Counted from the first letter of the stretch, positions 26,690 to 36,400 are shown. The stretch: DNA of 64,000 bases from Variovorax boronicumulans (GCF_030812215.1 NZ_JAUSSG010000009.1:186001-250000); one strand, 5' to 3'. Notes: a model not told the origin generated them from the sequence alone. Numbers and translations are program-made.

Positions 26690-26865
26690 GGTCTGCGGTG
26701 CGGCGCAGCCGGCCCCTCTGCGCCGCCGAGGAGCGCAGCGTTTAGCGGATCAGGGCTCGCAGCTGTCTGAGCGCAGCGAGTTCTGCGAGACCCCGCGAAA
26801 CGCGAGCACCGCAGGGAAGCCCGAAGGGCCGGCGCAGTGGGGCTGGCTGCGCCGCACCGCAGACC
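26690..26865. repeat. Long inverted repeat between convergent genes
   Basis: Left arm 26690-26716 and right arm 26839-26865 are reverse complements at 26 of 27 positions (core GGTCTGCGGTGCGGCGCAGC). The 122 bases between carry further GC-rich short repeats (GAGCGCAGCG, AGCGCAGCGAG). The element fills the gap between MmgE/PrpD (plus) and a LysR gene (minus), both of which end here. It could be a bidirectional terminator or a copy of a dispersed palindromic repeat of this genome; a genome-wide count would decide. Confidence 0.7.
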
Positions 26866-26890
26866 GGGCGGCTTCTGCTACCGGGCAGAG

Positions 26891-27781
26891 CTATCGCGCG
26901 ACAAGATGATCAAACAGCTCGCGCGCCGAGGCCGGGAGCTGCTCGCGATTGCGCGCGATGAGCTTGAGCTCGCGCTCGGCCCATGCATCGCTGAGCGCGA
27001 CGGTCGCGATCCGCATCGCCATCGATAGCCGCTCTGCCGACGAGGCCGGCAGCACGCCGACGCCCACGCCCGCTTCGATCATCAAACAGATCGCCTCGAA
27101 GCTGCTGACCTGGATGCGCGGATTGAAACCGCGCCCCGCCAGCTCCGCACGCCGCTGCAGGAAGCGATGGATCGCGCTGCCATGGTGCAGGCCCACGTGC
27201 TGTTCGTCGAGCGTGTCGGCAAAGGCCACCGAAGGCGCGCCGGCCAGGTGATGCGTCCTGGGCACCACCAGCACGAGCTGGTTGCTGCCGAAGGCACGCG
27301 CATCGAAATCGCCCGTGTGCACGTCGCCCGCGAGGATGCCGATGTCGGCCTCGCCATCGGCCACCGCGCGCACGATTTCCTCGCTCAGGTATTCGCGCAG
27401 GTCCACCTGTACGGCCGGGTGCTGCGTGAGAAAGCCCGCGAGCTTCTGCGGCAGGTATTCGGTGATCGAGGTGGTGTTGGCGAACACGCGCACATGGCCC
27501 TTGATGCCTTTGCCGAAGTCCTGCATGTCGCAGCGCAGGTGCTCCATCTGCTGCATCACGCGCTTGGCGTGATAAAGCACCGCCTGCCCCGCCGCGGTGA
27601 GGCTCACGCCCTGCGCGCTGCGGTGCAGCAGCTTGCCGCCCACGGCCTCCTCCATCTGCTTGATGCGGGTGGAGGCGGCGGCCAGCGAGATGCACGCCTT
27701 CTCCGCGCCGCGCGTGAGGCTGCGCGCGTCCGCCACGTAGACGAACAGTTTCAGGTCGAACAGGTCGAAGTGCAGGTTCAC
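26891..27781 (-). CDS. LysR-family transcriptional regulator
   Basis: A 296-aa LysR regulator. The HTH (about 1-62) reads FDLKLFVYVADARSLTRGAE and ISLAAASTRIKQMEEAVGG; the effector domain covers about 90-290 with VRVFANTTSITEYLP. A Gly-rich loop (MIEAGVGVGVLPAS) is typical of the C-terminal domain. It is downstream of the short-chain dehydrogenase gene on the same strand (87 bases apart) and convergent with the MmgE/PrpD operon, so it may regulate either acyl-CoA gene set. Confidence 0.88.
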   Translation of the reverse strand: MNLHFDLFDLKLFVYVADARSLTRGAEKACISLAAASTRIKQMEEAVGGKLLHRSAQGVSLTAAGQAVLYHAKRVMQQMEHLRCDMQDFGKGIKGHVRVFANTTSITEYLPQKLAGFLTQHPAVQVDLREYLSEEIVRAVADGEADIGILAGDVHTGDFDARAFGSNQLVLVVPRTHHLAGAPSVAFADTLDEQHVGLHHGSAIHRFLQRRAELAGRGFNPRIQVSSFEAICLMIEAGVGVGVLPASSAERLSMAMRIATVALSDAWAERELKLIARNREQLPASARELFDHLVAR

Positions 27782-27868
27782 CGGGCGGACGCGGAGGAAG
27801 CGAAAGGAACGCGCATTGTCCGGCGAATGGCGCCGCCCGCACCCGCTTGCGGGTTTGTCCTCATGTCC

Positions 27869-28774
27869 TCAAACAGGGTCCCAGCTGAACACGTCCGCCG
27901 AGCGGTCCAGAGGGTAGAAGCTCGCGCGCATCGCGGGCATGGCGTGCTCGGCAATGCTCTGCGGCGTCCAGCCTTCGGAGCGATGCACCGAGCGCAACGG
28001 CCTCGGCTGGCTGATGAGCGAAATCTCGTTGTTGCGCACCGAAAAGATCTGCCCGTTGACCGCACTCGCCGCATCGCTCGCGAGGTACACCGCGAGCGGC
28101 GCGACCTTGGCGGGCGTCATCTGCTTGATCTTGTCGACGCGGGCGCGCTGCTCGTCGGTGTCGGTGGGAATCGCGCCGATCATGCGGCTCCAGGCGAACG
28201 GTGCGATGCAGTTGGAGCGCACGTTGAACTTGAGCATGTCCAGCGCGATGGACTTCGACAGCGCCACGATGCCCAGCTTGGCCGCCGCGTAGTTGGCCTG
28301 GCCGAAGTTGCCGATGAGGCCCGAGGTCGAGGTCATGTGCACCATCGCGCCCGCGTTCTGTTCCTTGAAATGCGTCGCGGCCGCGCGGCTCACGTAATAG
28401 GCGCCGTAGAGATGCACCTTGAGCACCGCGTCCCATTCATCGACCGACATCTTGTGGAAGAAGCGGTCGCGCAGGATGCCCGCGTTGTTGACCACCGCGT
28501 CGATGCGGCCGAAGCTTTCGACGGCGCACTCGACGATGCGTGCGGCACTGGCGGCATCGGCCACGCTGTCGGTGTTGGGCACGGCCTCGCCGCCCGCGGC
28601 ACGGATTTCATCTACCACCTGCTGCGCAGGGCCGGCGCTTCCGCCTGCCCCATCGAGCGCGGCGCCGATGTCGTTGACCACCACCTTCGCGCCGTTCTTC
28701 GCCATGGCCAACGCGATGTCGCGCCCGATGCCGCCGCCCGCGCCGGTGACGACGACCACTTTTCCTTCAACCAT
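27869..28774 (-). CDS. Short-chain dehydrogenase, 3-hydroxyacyl-CoA dehydrogenase type
   Basis: A 301-aa classical SDR. The Rossmann motif TGAGGGIG is near residue 11, NNAG follows, and the catalytic Ser-Tyr-Lys set is visible (MTSTSG; NYAAAKLG). The segment after the glycine motif (VVVNDIGAALDGAGG) and the long linker resemble the dehydrogenase unit of peroxisomal multifunctional enzyme type 2, so a 3-hydroxyacyl-CoA substrate is likely. A C-terminal tail of about 50 residues after VNGQIFSVRNNEI is longer than usual. ATG 28774 has a purine-rich stretch upstream. It lies 115 bases beyond the end of the lipopeptide operon and probably belongs to acyl-CoA catabolism; a role in making the 3-hydroxyacyl starter cannot be excluded. 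Confidence 0.88.
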   Translation of the reverse strand: MVEGKVVVVTGAGGGIGRDIALAMAKNGAKVVVNDIGAALDGAGGSAGPAQQVVDEIRAAGGEAVPNTDSVADAASAARIVECAVESFGRIDAVVNNAGILRDRFFHKMSVDEWDAVLKVHLYGAYYVSRAAATHFKEQNAGAMVHMTSTSGLIGNFGQANYAAAKLGIVALSKSIALDMLKFNVRSNCIAPFAWSRMIGAIPTDTDEQRARVDKIKQMTPAKVAPLAVYLASDAASAVNGQIFSVRNNEISLISQPRPLRSVHRSEGWTPQSIAEHAMPAMRASFYPLDRSADVFSWDPV

Positions 28775-28889
28775 TCTTGTCTCTGCTCCGGATATTCGTT
28801 CGACCGCGGATTCGCGGGCTCGACCCAGAATGCCACAGGGGGCGCGGAGCGGGTTTCTGATTTCCGAAGAGGGGCTTCGCGAAACGCCG

Positions 28890-30299
28890 TCAGTGCAGTG
28901 CGGCGGGCATGGCGCCGCCGCGCAGCCCCGGATGCCGCGCCGCCGCCGCATCGACGTCGCCGGGCGCGTCCAGCAGCGGCCCTTGCAGGAACGCCGCCAG
29001 CACGTCGTTGCTGGCAGCCTGGCTGCGGGCCGGCCCGCGCGATCCGCCGATCAACATGGCGACGGCGAAGCGCGCCGGTGCCGACAGGTACAGCGGCACG
29101 TCGGTGAAGCTGTAGTGGTTGGCCTCGGCGATCTGGTAGCGGTAGCCGCCCGCGCGCAGGTGGTGCACGAGCGCGAGGTTGCCTTGCAGGTAGTTCTGCG
29201 AATGCCGGGTCTCGCGGTGGTCGCTTTCCAGCAGCAGGAACGGCACCGGCATCGGATCGGTGGCCGCGCGGCCGTACAGGGTGCCGTCGAGGTTGGCGAC
29301 GGCGCGGATGCGCGCATCGCCCATGGCCGCCTCGACCGCGCTGGCGCCGCCGAAGGAATGCCCGATCGCGGCGATGCGCCCGGGATCGAGCCGCGGCGAC
29401 AGGCGCGCGCCGAACGCGTCCGGCCGGCCGACCCGGTCGGCGACATAGCGCAGGTCCGCCGCCCGCACGCCCTGCAGCGCGCTCATGTAGCGCGTGCGGT
29501 CCGGGTCGCCGGGCAGGAAGCGCTCGATGGGCGTCGCCAGGCGGCCATCGGCCAGTTCCACGACGGGGGCCTCATAGGGATGGTCCAGCGCGAGCACGAA
29601 GAAGCCGCGGCTCGCGAGGTCGGCCAGCAGCCCCGAATAGAACGCCCGCGATGCGCCATAGCCTGGCGAGAACAGCACGACCGGCCAGCGCGCGCGTTGC
29701 GTGGCCACGGGCGCATCGGTGCGGGCATGCGTGTCGATGCGGTCGTAGCGCCGCATCGCGAGGCCGGGGATCAGCGACACCCAGGCCGGCAGGCGCCCGA
29801 GGCCGTCGATGTAGCCGGGCCGCGAGCCTTCTTCACCGGCTTCGGCCGGATACCAGGCCTGCACCACGACATTGCGGTGGTCGTGCGGGTCGTCGGTCGC
29901 GGGTTCGTCGCGATCGGGGTCGGTCCACCGGAACACCTGGCTGCCGACCGCATAGGGGCCAGCCGGCACGGGCAGCGCCGGCACCGGAACGAAAGTCCAC
30001 GCGAGCAACGCCACCAACGCGAGCGCCGCCACACCGCCGCGCCCCAGCCATGCGAGCGCGCGTTGTTGCTGCTGCGGCGGCCGGCTGCGCCGCCAGGCCA
30101 GCACCAGCAGCGCCGCGAGCAGTGCGCAGATGGCTGCGTACTGCCCATGGAAGCCCTCGCGCAAGACCTGCACAAGGCAGGCGACCAGCAGCGCTGCGCC
30201 CATGGCCGCGATGGCGCGCGCGCCGATCCGCCGCGTCGCCGCCGCCACGAGGGCGAGGACGACCGCAACGGTGACGATCGCGCCATCCAGCATCGACAT
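28890..30299 (-). CDS. Membrane-anchored alpha/beta hydrolase (PAF-acetylhydrolase-like)
   Basis: A 469-aa protein. Four predicted membrane helices occupy about 5-21, 28-46, 53-69 and 88-104; the rest is an alpha/beta-hydrolase domain like bacterial platelet-activating-factor acetylhydrolases: VVVQAWYPAE, WPVVLFSPGYGASRAFYSG (oxyanion region), FFVLALDHPYEAP and the nucleophile elbow AIGHSFGGAS with Ser315; LLLESDHRET is a candidate for the acidic region and ANHYSFTDVP for the catalytic His. ATG 30299 has GAGG 5 bases upstream and follows the oxygenase gene by 7 bases, so it is the last gene of the lipopeptide operon. Family members cleave short acyl esters. Opening the lipopeptide lactone as self-protection, or trimming of the product at the membrane, are inferences. 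Confidence 0.82.
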   Translation of the reverse strand: MSMLDGAIVTVAVVLALVAAATRRIGARAIAAMGAALLVACLVQVLREGFHGQYAAICALLAALLVLAWRRSRPPQQQQRALAWLGRGGVAALALVALLAWTFVPVPALPVPAGPYAVGSQVFRWTDPDRDEPATDDPHDHRNVVVQAWYPAEAGEEGSRPGYIDGLGRLPAWVSLIPGLAMRRYDRIDTHARTDAPVATQRARWPVVLFSPGYGASRAFYSGLLADLASRGFFVLALDHPYEAPVVELADGRLATPIERFLPGDPDRTRYMSALQGVRAADLRYVADRVGRPDAFGARLSPRLDPGRIAAIGHSFGGASAVEAAMGDARIRAVANLDGTLYGRAATDPMPVPFLLLESDHRETRHSQNYLQGNLALVHHLRAGGYRYQIAEANHYSFTDVPLYLSAPARFAVAMLIGGSRGPARSQAASNDVLAAFLQGPLLDAPGDVDAAAARHPGLRGGAMPAALH

Positions 30300-30306
30300 C
30301 GCCGCC

Positions 30307-31479
30307 TCAGCCGCCGTACCGGGCGAGCATGCCCAGCTTCTCGTTCAGCGCCGCCTGGAACTGGTCGCGCTGCGAGGGCACCCACATCGGCGGATCGAAC
30401 GCGGCCACGATACGCTGGCCCTCGATGCGGATCGTGCCGGCCAGCGGCTCGCGCACGGCGAAGCTGTCGCCCTGCACATCGACCTGGAAGCCCAGCGCCT
30501 CGCCTTCCTTCAACTGCGCCTTGAGGGATTCGCGCAGCCGCTCCGGGCGACCGGCGTGCGGAACGGAGATTTCGATCGGCCGCAGGTCCGGCAGCGGCAG
30601 CAGCACCGCGGCGGTGACCTTCGACGGCCCGCCCGCATCCGGAAAGCGCAGCTTCGCCGCGGCGTCGAGCACCAGCGCGCGGGCTGCGGCGACCTCGTCG
30701 TCGGGCGCGTGGCCGCTCTGCGGGGTGACGAAGTTGTCGGTCAGCACATCGACCGATGCCACGCTGCCGTCCGCATCCACCGAGAGGCGGAAGCTCATCA
30801 CGCCCTGCACGTCCTTGTGGGGCTTCGCTGCTTCGGCCAGGGCGCGATGAAAGTCCAGCACGACCCGGCGCGCGGCCGCCGCGTCGAGCGCGCCGCTCAC
30901 CACCGGCGAGGTGGCGCGCAGATGGCCGACCAGCGCGATGCGCGCCTCCAGCGGGTCCATGCTGCCCTCGATGGCCTGCGTGCCGTGCACGATGCGGTCG
31001 TCGAACAGCAGCAGCTGGTTGAACTCGGCCGGCACCAGCTCGTAGAGCACCTCGCCCTGCACATGGTGCTTCTTGTAGCTGGGCACGCCGTCGCGCATCA
31101 GCAGGGTTTCGCCGCCCGCGAACCTGCGCGCCTGCCAGCGTGTGAGCGAGTAGACGAAGCCCCAGGTGCCGTTCTGGAAATCGCTGTGCAGGCCCAGCAT
31201 GCAGCCGTCGACCATGAGGTGGAAGTTCGGCGCGCCGGTCGGCAGCATCCCGAGATGGTCGGTGCACCACTGCTTCAGGTGCCGGGTGAAGCGCGTCCAC
31301 AGCGCCTCGGGAAAAAGCTGCTGCGGCACCGTGCGCAGGTACGTGTACATCTGCGGCTCGCAGAAGTACTGCCACTGCACCGTCTGCTGGTAGGCGTTCT
31401 TCACCTTGCCGTCGTAGGCCGTGCGAAGGGCGTCGGCCTCGAGGAAGAAGTCCTTGACGACATGCTGGCGCTTGATCAC
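30307..31479 (-). CDS. 2-oxoglutarate/Fe(II) dioxygenase with AgmX/TonB-like C-terminal domain (candidate Pro hydroxylase)
   Basis: A 390-aa protein. Residues 1-190 form a jelly-roll dioxygenase: LGLHSDFQNG gives the metal ligands His98 and Asp100, RIVHGTQAIEG gives His165, and Arg180 (EARIALVGHL) is placed to bind 2-oxoglutarate. After about 225 comes a domain resembling the C-terminal units of AgmX/TonB proteins (GVMSFRLSVDADGSVASVDV, later AAKLRFPDAGG), followed by about 80 residues with no resemblance I know. The start is GTG 31479 overlapping the upstream stop by 4 bases (GTGA). Within the operon, the two TauD enzymes suit Asp hydroxylation, so this protein is the natural candidate for Pro 3-hydroxylation at module 7. 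That assignment is by elimination. Confidence 0.78.
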   Translation of the reverse strand: MIKRQHVVKDFFLEADALRTAYDGKVKNAYQQTVQWQYFCEPQMYTYLRTVPQQLFPEALWTRFTRHLKQWCTDHLGMLPTGAPNFHLMVDGCMLGLHSDFQNGTWGFVYSLTRWQARRFAGGETLLMRDGVPSYKKHHVQGEVLYELVPAEFNQLLLFDDRIVHGTQAIEGSMDPLEARIALVGHLRATSPVVSGALDAAAARRVVLDFHRALAEAAKPHKDVQGVMSFRLSVDADGSVASVDVLTDNFVTPQSGHAPDDEVAAARALVLDAAAKLRFPDAGGPSKVTAAVLLPLPDLRPIEISVPHAGRPERLRESLKAQLKEGEALGFQVDVQGDSFAVREPLAGTIRIEGQRIVAAFDPPMWVPSQRDQFQAALNEKLGMLARYGG

Positions 31480-32411
31480 GCCGGCTCTCCCACGGCCGCC
31501 GCCGCGTGCTCGCGCATGTCCCCCAACGCCACGCGCACCTGACGGTTGCCGCTGTACGGCAGGCGCCCGTGGGCCATCAGCAGGTTGTTCACCAGCAGCA
31601 CGTCGTTGGCCTGGGTCGGGATGTGGATCGCGCACTCGGTCAGCACCCGGTCGATGGTGCGCACCCACTCGGCCGGGATCGGGCTGCCGTCGCCGAAGAA
31701 CACGGTGCGCGGGTACTGGTCGCGCCTGAAGTGCTTGCCCAGCATGGCGTCGATCTGGCCCGGCAGCGCATCGGGGTGGTGCAGGAGGATCTGGTTGAAC
31801 CAGGCCTCGGTGTCGTGCTCGGGAATCTGCAGCAGCGCGTGGGTGCGGTAGGACACGGTGAGGTCGTTCTCCGAAATCGCGTCGATCTCGTGCCCCGTCG
31901 ACGCGATCTTCTCGCGCAACTCCTCGAGGCTTCCGACCTGGAAGAACTGCTCCCACGACGCATCCAGCCCGCGGATGAAACGGCGCCGGTAGATGAGCCC
32001 CAGATCGCGGAAGCGCGCCAGCATGTCCACGGGCAGGCGCTCGACCACCCGGCGCCCGTCCGACAAGGTCCACTCGCCGCCTTCCGACGCGGGCTCCAGG
32101 CAGAAGAAGAGCTGGCGCGACGGCCAGGTCTGGGTGTGCGAGGCCTCGTTGTGGAAGCGGATCTCCAGGTGCTTGGGATAGGGCGTGGCGAAGTACACGT
32201 TGTCGCTGGCGCTGGCGAGCGGCAGGTCGCCGTAGTGCCGGTAGAGCGCATCGCAGGCCGAGGCAGCCGAAGCTTCGAAGCCTTCGAGGCCGCCGACGTC
32301 GAACTCGCGGAACAGCACATGGCCGTCGGTCCACAGGGCTTCGTCGATGCGGTCGCGGTGTTGGCGAATCCAGGGCGCGAGCGGTTCGCGCGAGGCAGAT
32401 GTGATGTGCAT
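31476..32411 (-). CDS. TauD/SyrP-like Fe(II)/2OG dioxygenase (candidate Asp beta-hydroxylase 2)
   Basis: A 311-aa clavaminate-synthase-like dioxygenase. The metal triad is His87-x-Glu89 (IRFHNEASH) and His281 (LLMAHGRLP); a C-terminal Arg (about 290-293) would bind 2-oxoglutarate. The segment SRQLFFCLEPASEGGEWTLSDGR is the usual SyrP-type strand but has Trp where relatives have Thr (GGEW for GGET). SyrP hydroxylates Asp on an NRPS carrier protein at the beta carbon, and two acidic-residue modules are present here. It starts at ATG 32411, 40 bases after the other TauD gene, and overlaps the next gene by 4 bases. Which hydroxylase serves which module cannot be told. Confidence 0.85.
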   Translation of the reverse strand: MHITSASREPLAPWIRQHRDRIDEALWTDGHVLFREFDVGGLEGFEASAASACDALYRHYGDLPLASASDNVYFATPYPKHLEIRFHNEASHTQTWPSRQLFFCLEPASEGGEWTLSDGRRVVERLPVDMLARFRDLGLIYRRRFIRGLDASWEQFFQVGSLEELREKIASTGHEIDAISENDLTVSYRTHALLQIPEHDTEAWFNQILLHHPDALPGQIDAMLGKHFRRDQYPRTVFFGDGSPIPAEWVRTIDRVLTECAIHIPTQANDVLLVNNLLMAHGRLPYSGNRQVRVALGDMREHAAAAVGEPA

Positions 32412-32451
32412 GGGATGGGCTCGATACGAAGTTGGAAAAAAGGAGGGCCTC

Positions 32452-33414
32452 TCAGGACATGGCGACGAGAATCCGCCGCGGTCCGTCGAACGGCAGCCGG
32501 CCGTGCGCCGCCAGCAGGTTGTCGACCACCAGCAGGTCGCCCTGCCGCCACCGGAAGGCGCGCCGCTGCGCGCGCAGCACCTCGCGCACCCGGGCCAGGG
32601 TTGCGTTGTCGATGCGGCCGCCGTCGCCGTAGTACGCCGCCATCGGCAAGCCCGCCTCGATGCGCGCATCGACGTTGCTCGCCATCGGCGTGTTGGAGGC
32701 ATGGAACAAGTGCACCTGGTTGAACCAGACCCGCTCGCCGGTCAGCGGATGCACGCGCGTGGGCGGCCGCCGCTCGTGGATGCGCAGGCCGCCGCCGGGC
32801 TGCCATTCGCAGCCGATGTCCATCTCGCGGCAATGCGCCTCGACCTGCGCGCGGTCATCGGTCTCGAAGGCCTTGCTCCACGCGTTGTAGCGCGCGTTCG
32901 CCGGCGCGAGGTTGCGCACATACAGGAGCTCGCGGCGCTCGAATTCCTCGACGATGGGCGCCGGCATCTGCTCGAGGATGCGCCGCGAATCGGCCAGCGG
33001 CGTCTCGCCGCCCACCTGCGGTTCGGTCGCGCAGAAAAAATACAGCCGCCCGGGCCAGCGCACGCTGTACGACATCTCGTTGTGCAGCGGGATCTCCAGC
33101 TGCTTCGGGTATTCGGTCGAGGTGTAGATGCCCTCGGCCACCCGGCTGCGCGGCGAGGTGCCGCCCGCGTAGCCGCGCAGTTGCGGCGCCATCGCGGCGA
33201 CCGCGCGGCGAAAGTCCTCGGGCTCGCGCAGCGGAAAACCGCGCAACAGCAGCGCGCCGGCGCGCAGCAGCGCGGGCTCCAGCCGCGGCATCTCGCGTGC
33301 GAACCAGTGTTCGACGTCCGCCGCGCCGGGGCCGGCGTGCACGCAGTGCGGAAAGCCGCCGTCGATGCCGTCGCCCGACTCGCGGGGATCGATGAGGGTT
33401 GCGGTCTCGCTCAT
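32452..33414 (-). CDS. TauD/SyrP-like Fe(II)/2OG dioxygenase (candidate Asp beta-hydroxylase 1)
   Basis: A 320-aa dioxygenase, paralogue of the next gene. Metal ligands are His111-x-Glu113 (IPLHNEMSY) and His304 (LLAAHGRLP), with a C-terminal Arg near 313-314. It keeps the SyrP-type FFCATEPQVGGETPLADSR strand and WFNQVHLFHASN. The substrate would be a carrier-bound Asp, by analogy with SyrP of the syringomycin pathway. Its ATG at 33414 overlaps the stop of the last NRPS gene (ATGA), so it is translated right after the synthetase that needs it; a second in-frame ATG at 33420 is possible. Confidence 0.86.
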   Translation of the reverse strand: MSETATLIDPRESGDGIDGGFPHCVHAGPGAADVEHWFAREMPRLEPALLRAGALLLRGFPLREPEDFRRAVAAMAPQLRGYAGGTSPRSRVAEGIYTSTEYPKQLEIPLHNEMSYSVRWPGRLYFFCATEPQVGGETPLADSRRILEQMPAPIVEEFERRELLYVRNLAPANARYNAWSKAFETDDRAQVEAHCREMDIGCEWQPGGGLRIHERRPPTRVHPLTGERVWFNQVHLFHASNTPMASNVDARIEAGLPMAAYYGDGGRIDNATLARVREVLRAQRRAFRWRQGDLLVVDNLLAAHGRLPFDGPRRILVAMS

Positions 33415-36400
33415 GCGCATCGCCCCAGGTACCAGTGGCGGCCGACGATCTCGAGCACGCGATCGACGTGCGGCGGCGCGAGGATCGACAGGTGATCGCT
33501 GCCGGTCACGTCGACGCTGCGCAGTTGCGGCGCGTGCAGGCGCCAGGCACTGTCGTCGCTGGTGCCGTCGGCGCGCAGCAGCAGCACCGGGCCGTCGAAC
33601 GCGCCTTCGGGCCGGTAGCCGATCGCGCACTGGCGGCAGAACATCTCCAGCACCGGCACGAAGTCGTTCAGCCGTGCATTGGCCGGCAGCAGGCGCGCGC
33701 GGCGCATCGCCTCGAAGATCGGCGGCGCCTGCTCGCGCAGCGGCAGCGCGGCCAGCGCATCGGCGTCGAGCCCGTGGGCGTGTTCGCTCTGCAGCGCGAT
33801 CAGCGCGATGTATTCGCGCAGTGCGTGGGCGCGATCGCCATGCCCTTCCGCACGCGGGGCGTCGGTATCGACCAGCACCACCGGCGCGACAGCGGCGCCG
33901 TCGCCGGCCAACTGCCGGGCCGCCTCCAGCGCGATCCAGCCGCCGAACGAATGGCCGATGAGGTGATAGGGCCCCTCGGGCTGCACGGCGCGGATCGCAT
34001 CGACATAGCGCGCCGCCGCCTCCTGCAGCGTCGGCCGCCCGCCGTCGTGGCCGAGCAGCGCGGGCGCCTCCAGGCCGATGAAGCGCGCATCGCCGGTGCT
34101 GCGCGACGCGAATTCGAGGAACGAGGTGGCGTTCGCGCCCGCACCGGGCATGCAGAACACCGTGCGCGCCTCGGTGCTGCCACGGCGAATCGTCACTGCG
34201 GCGCCTGGCGCGATGTCGGCACCCCGGTTCGGCGAGACGCCATCCAGGCGCGCCAGGATCGAAGCGATCGCGCCGCCGACCCGGCCGGCGTGCTCGGTGC
34301 GCATCATGATGCTCCAGTGATCGCCGCCGATGGGGTGCACCTGCAAGCGGTTGCCCACCACCCCGCTCCAGCCATTCGACGGATCGCCCGCGTCGCCCGG
34401 CTGCGCAGCGGCGAACAGATGCGCGTCGATCTCCAGCGGCTCGGCGTAGTACCTGTGCGCTGCAGCGCGCAGGTTGAACCAGAGGTCGGCACGCGCATCG
34501 AATTCGGCCGGGCTCATCTCCTTCGTGAGCCAGCCCTCGCTGCGTGCCAGCGCGATCGCTTCGGGCACATCCCCGGTCGCAAGAATCCGCGCGACTTCGG
34601 CCGCCTCCAGCTTGCGCCCGTGGTACTCGGCGAACGCGACCAGCAGCAGCTTCCTGTCGTTCACGCCGAGGTCGGACACGCCGCGCTCGCCGTCGCCGCG
34701 ATACCAGCTGTCGACGAGGCCGAGGAATTCGACCTGCTCGCCCGCCGCCAGCAATTGCCGCGCGACTTCGAAGGCGAGCACGCCGCCGGCCGACCAGCCC
34801 GCCAGGCGGTACGGCCCCTGCGGCAGCGCTTCGCGAATCCGCTGCACGTAGCCCGCTGCCAGGTCCTCGTAGCGGCTGTCGGCATGCACCGCCTCGCGGT
34901 CGGCACGGATGCCGTAGAGGCCCACCTCGGGATCGATGTGTGCCGCCAGCCGCTCGTAGGACAGCACTTCGCCGCTGGGCTCGTGCACGAACACCAGCGG
35001 ACGCCGCGCACCGCCCTTGCGCAGCGTCACCCACTGCGCATTCGCGCTCGCCACGCCCTCGCGCGGCCGGTCGATCAACGCGGCCAGCGCGCTCAGCTGC
35101 TGTGCCAGCAGCACGTCCTGCAGCGCGACTTCGTAGCCCTTCTGCTTGAGCCCTTCGATGACCTGGAACACCATCAGCGAGTAGCCGCCCAGGTCGAAGA
35201 AGTTGTCGTGGCGGCCGATGCGCTCGACGCCGAGCAGTTCCGACCAGAGCGCGGCGATGACGCACTCCGCCTCACCCTGCGGCGGCTCGTAGCGGCTCGA
35301 TGCCAGGCCCTGCCCGTCGGGCGCGGGCAGCGCGTTGCGGTCGAGCTTGCCGTTCGGCGTCAGCGGCAGCGCGTCCACGGCGACGAAGGCCGAGGGCAGC
35401 ATGTACTCGGGCAGATGCGCGGCCAGGCCGGCGCGCAGTTGCGCCGGGTCCACTGCGCCGACCACGTACGCGACGAGGCGCCTGTCGCCGGGGCTGTCCT
35501 CGCGCGCGATCACCGCGGCCTCGCGCACACCCGGCTGCTGCGCAAGGCGTGCCTCGATCTCGCCCAGCTCGATGCGAAAACCCCGCAGCTTGACCTGCGA
35601 ATCGTTGCGGCCGAGGTATTCGAGCGTGCCGTCTTCGCGCCAGCGGCCGAGGTCGCCGGTGCGGTACATGCGCGCCTCGCCCTCGCCCTCGCCTGCCCCG
35701 GCGAACGGGTCGCGGAGGAACCGTGCGGCGGTCAGTTCCGCGCGGTCGAGATAGCCGCGGGCCACGCCCGCGCCGCCGATGTGGATCTCGCCGGCCACGC
35801 CGACCGGCACCGGCTGCGCCGCCGCATCGAGCACATAGACCCGCGCGCCCGGCATCACCTGGCCGATGTGCGGACGACGCCCGTCGACGATGCCGCAGCT
35901 CGCATCGACGCTGCACTCGGTGGGTCCGTACATGTTGAAGAACAGGCGGTCGTCGACGGCCGCAAGCTCGCCCCAGGTTGCCGCATCGATGGCCTCGCCG
36001 CCGAGCAGCAGCTTGCGCAGGCTCGGCGCGCGCCCCCGCAAGAGGCCCGCGCCCTGCATCAGGCGCAGGTGCGAGGGCGTGCATTCCATCACCTCGATGC
36101 GATGCGCTTCCAGGAAGCCGAGCAGCTCCTCCGCACCGAGCCGCGCCGCCTCGGGCAGCAGGAACACGCTGCGCCCGAACGCCAGTTGCCCCCACGCCTT
36201 GACCGCCATGTCGAAACCGAACGAGGAGTTCCACGCCACGCGCCGGCAATCGGGCGCCACGCCGTGGACGCAGGCCTCCATCGCGTGGAGAAAGTACGCC
36301 AGGTTGCGGTGCTCGACCATCACGCCCTTGGGCGTGCCGGTCGAACCCGAGGTGTAGATCACGTAGGCCAGGTGCGCGGGCGTGAGGCCGACGTCGGCAC

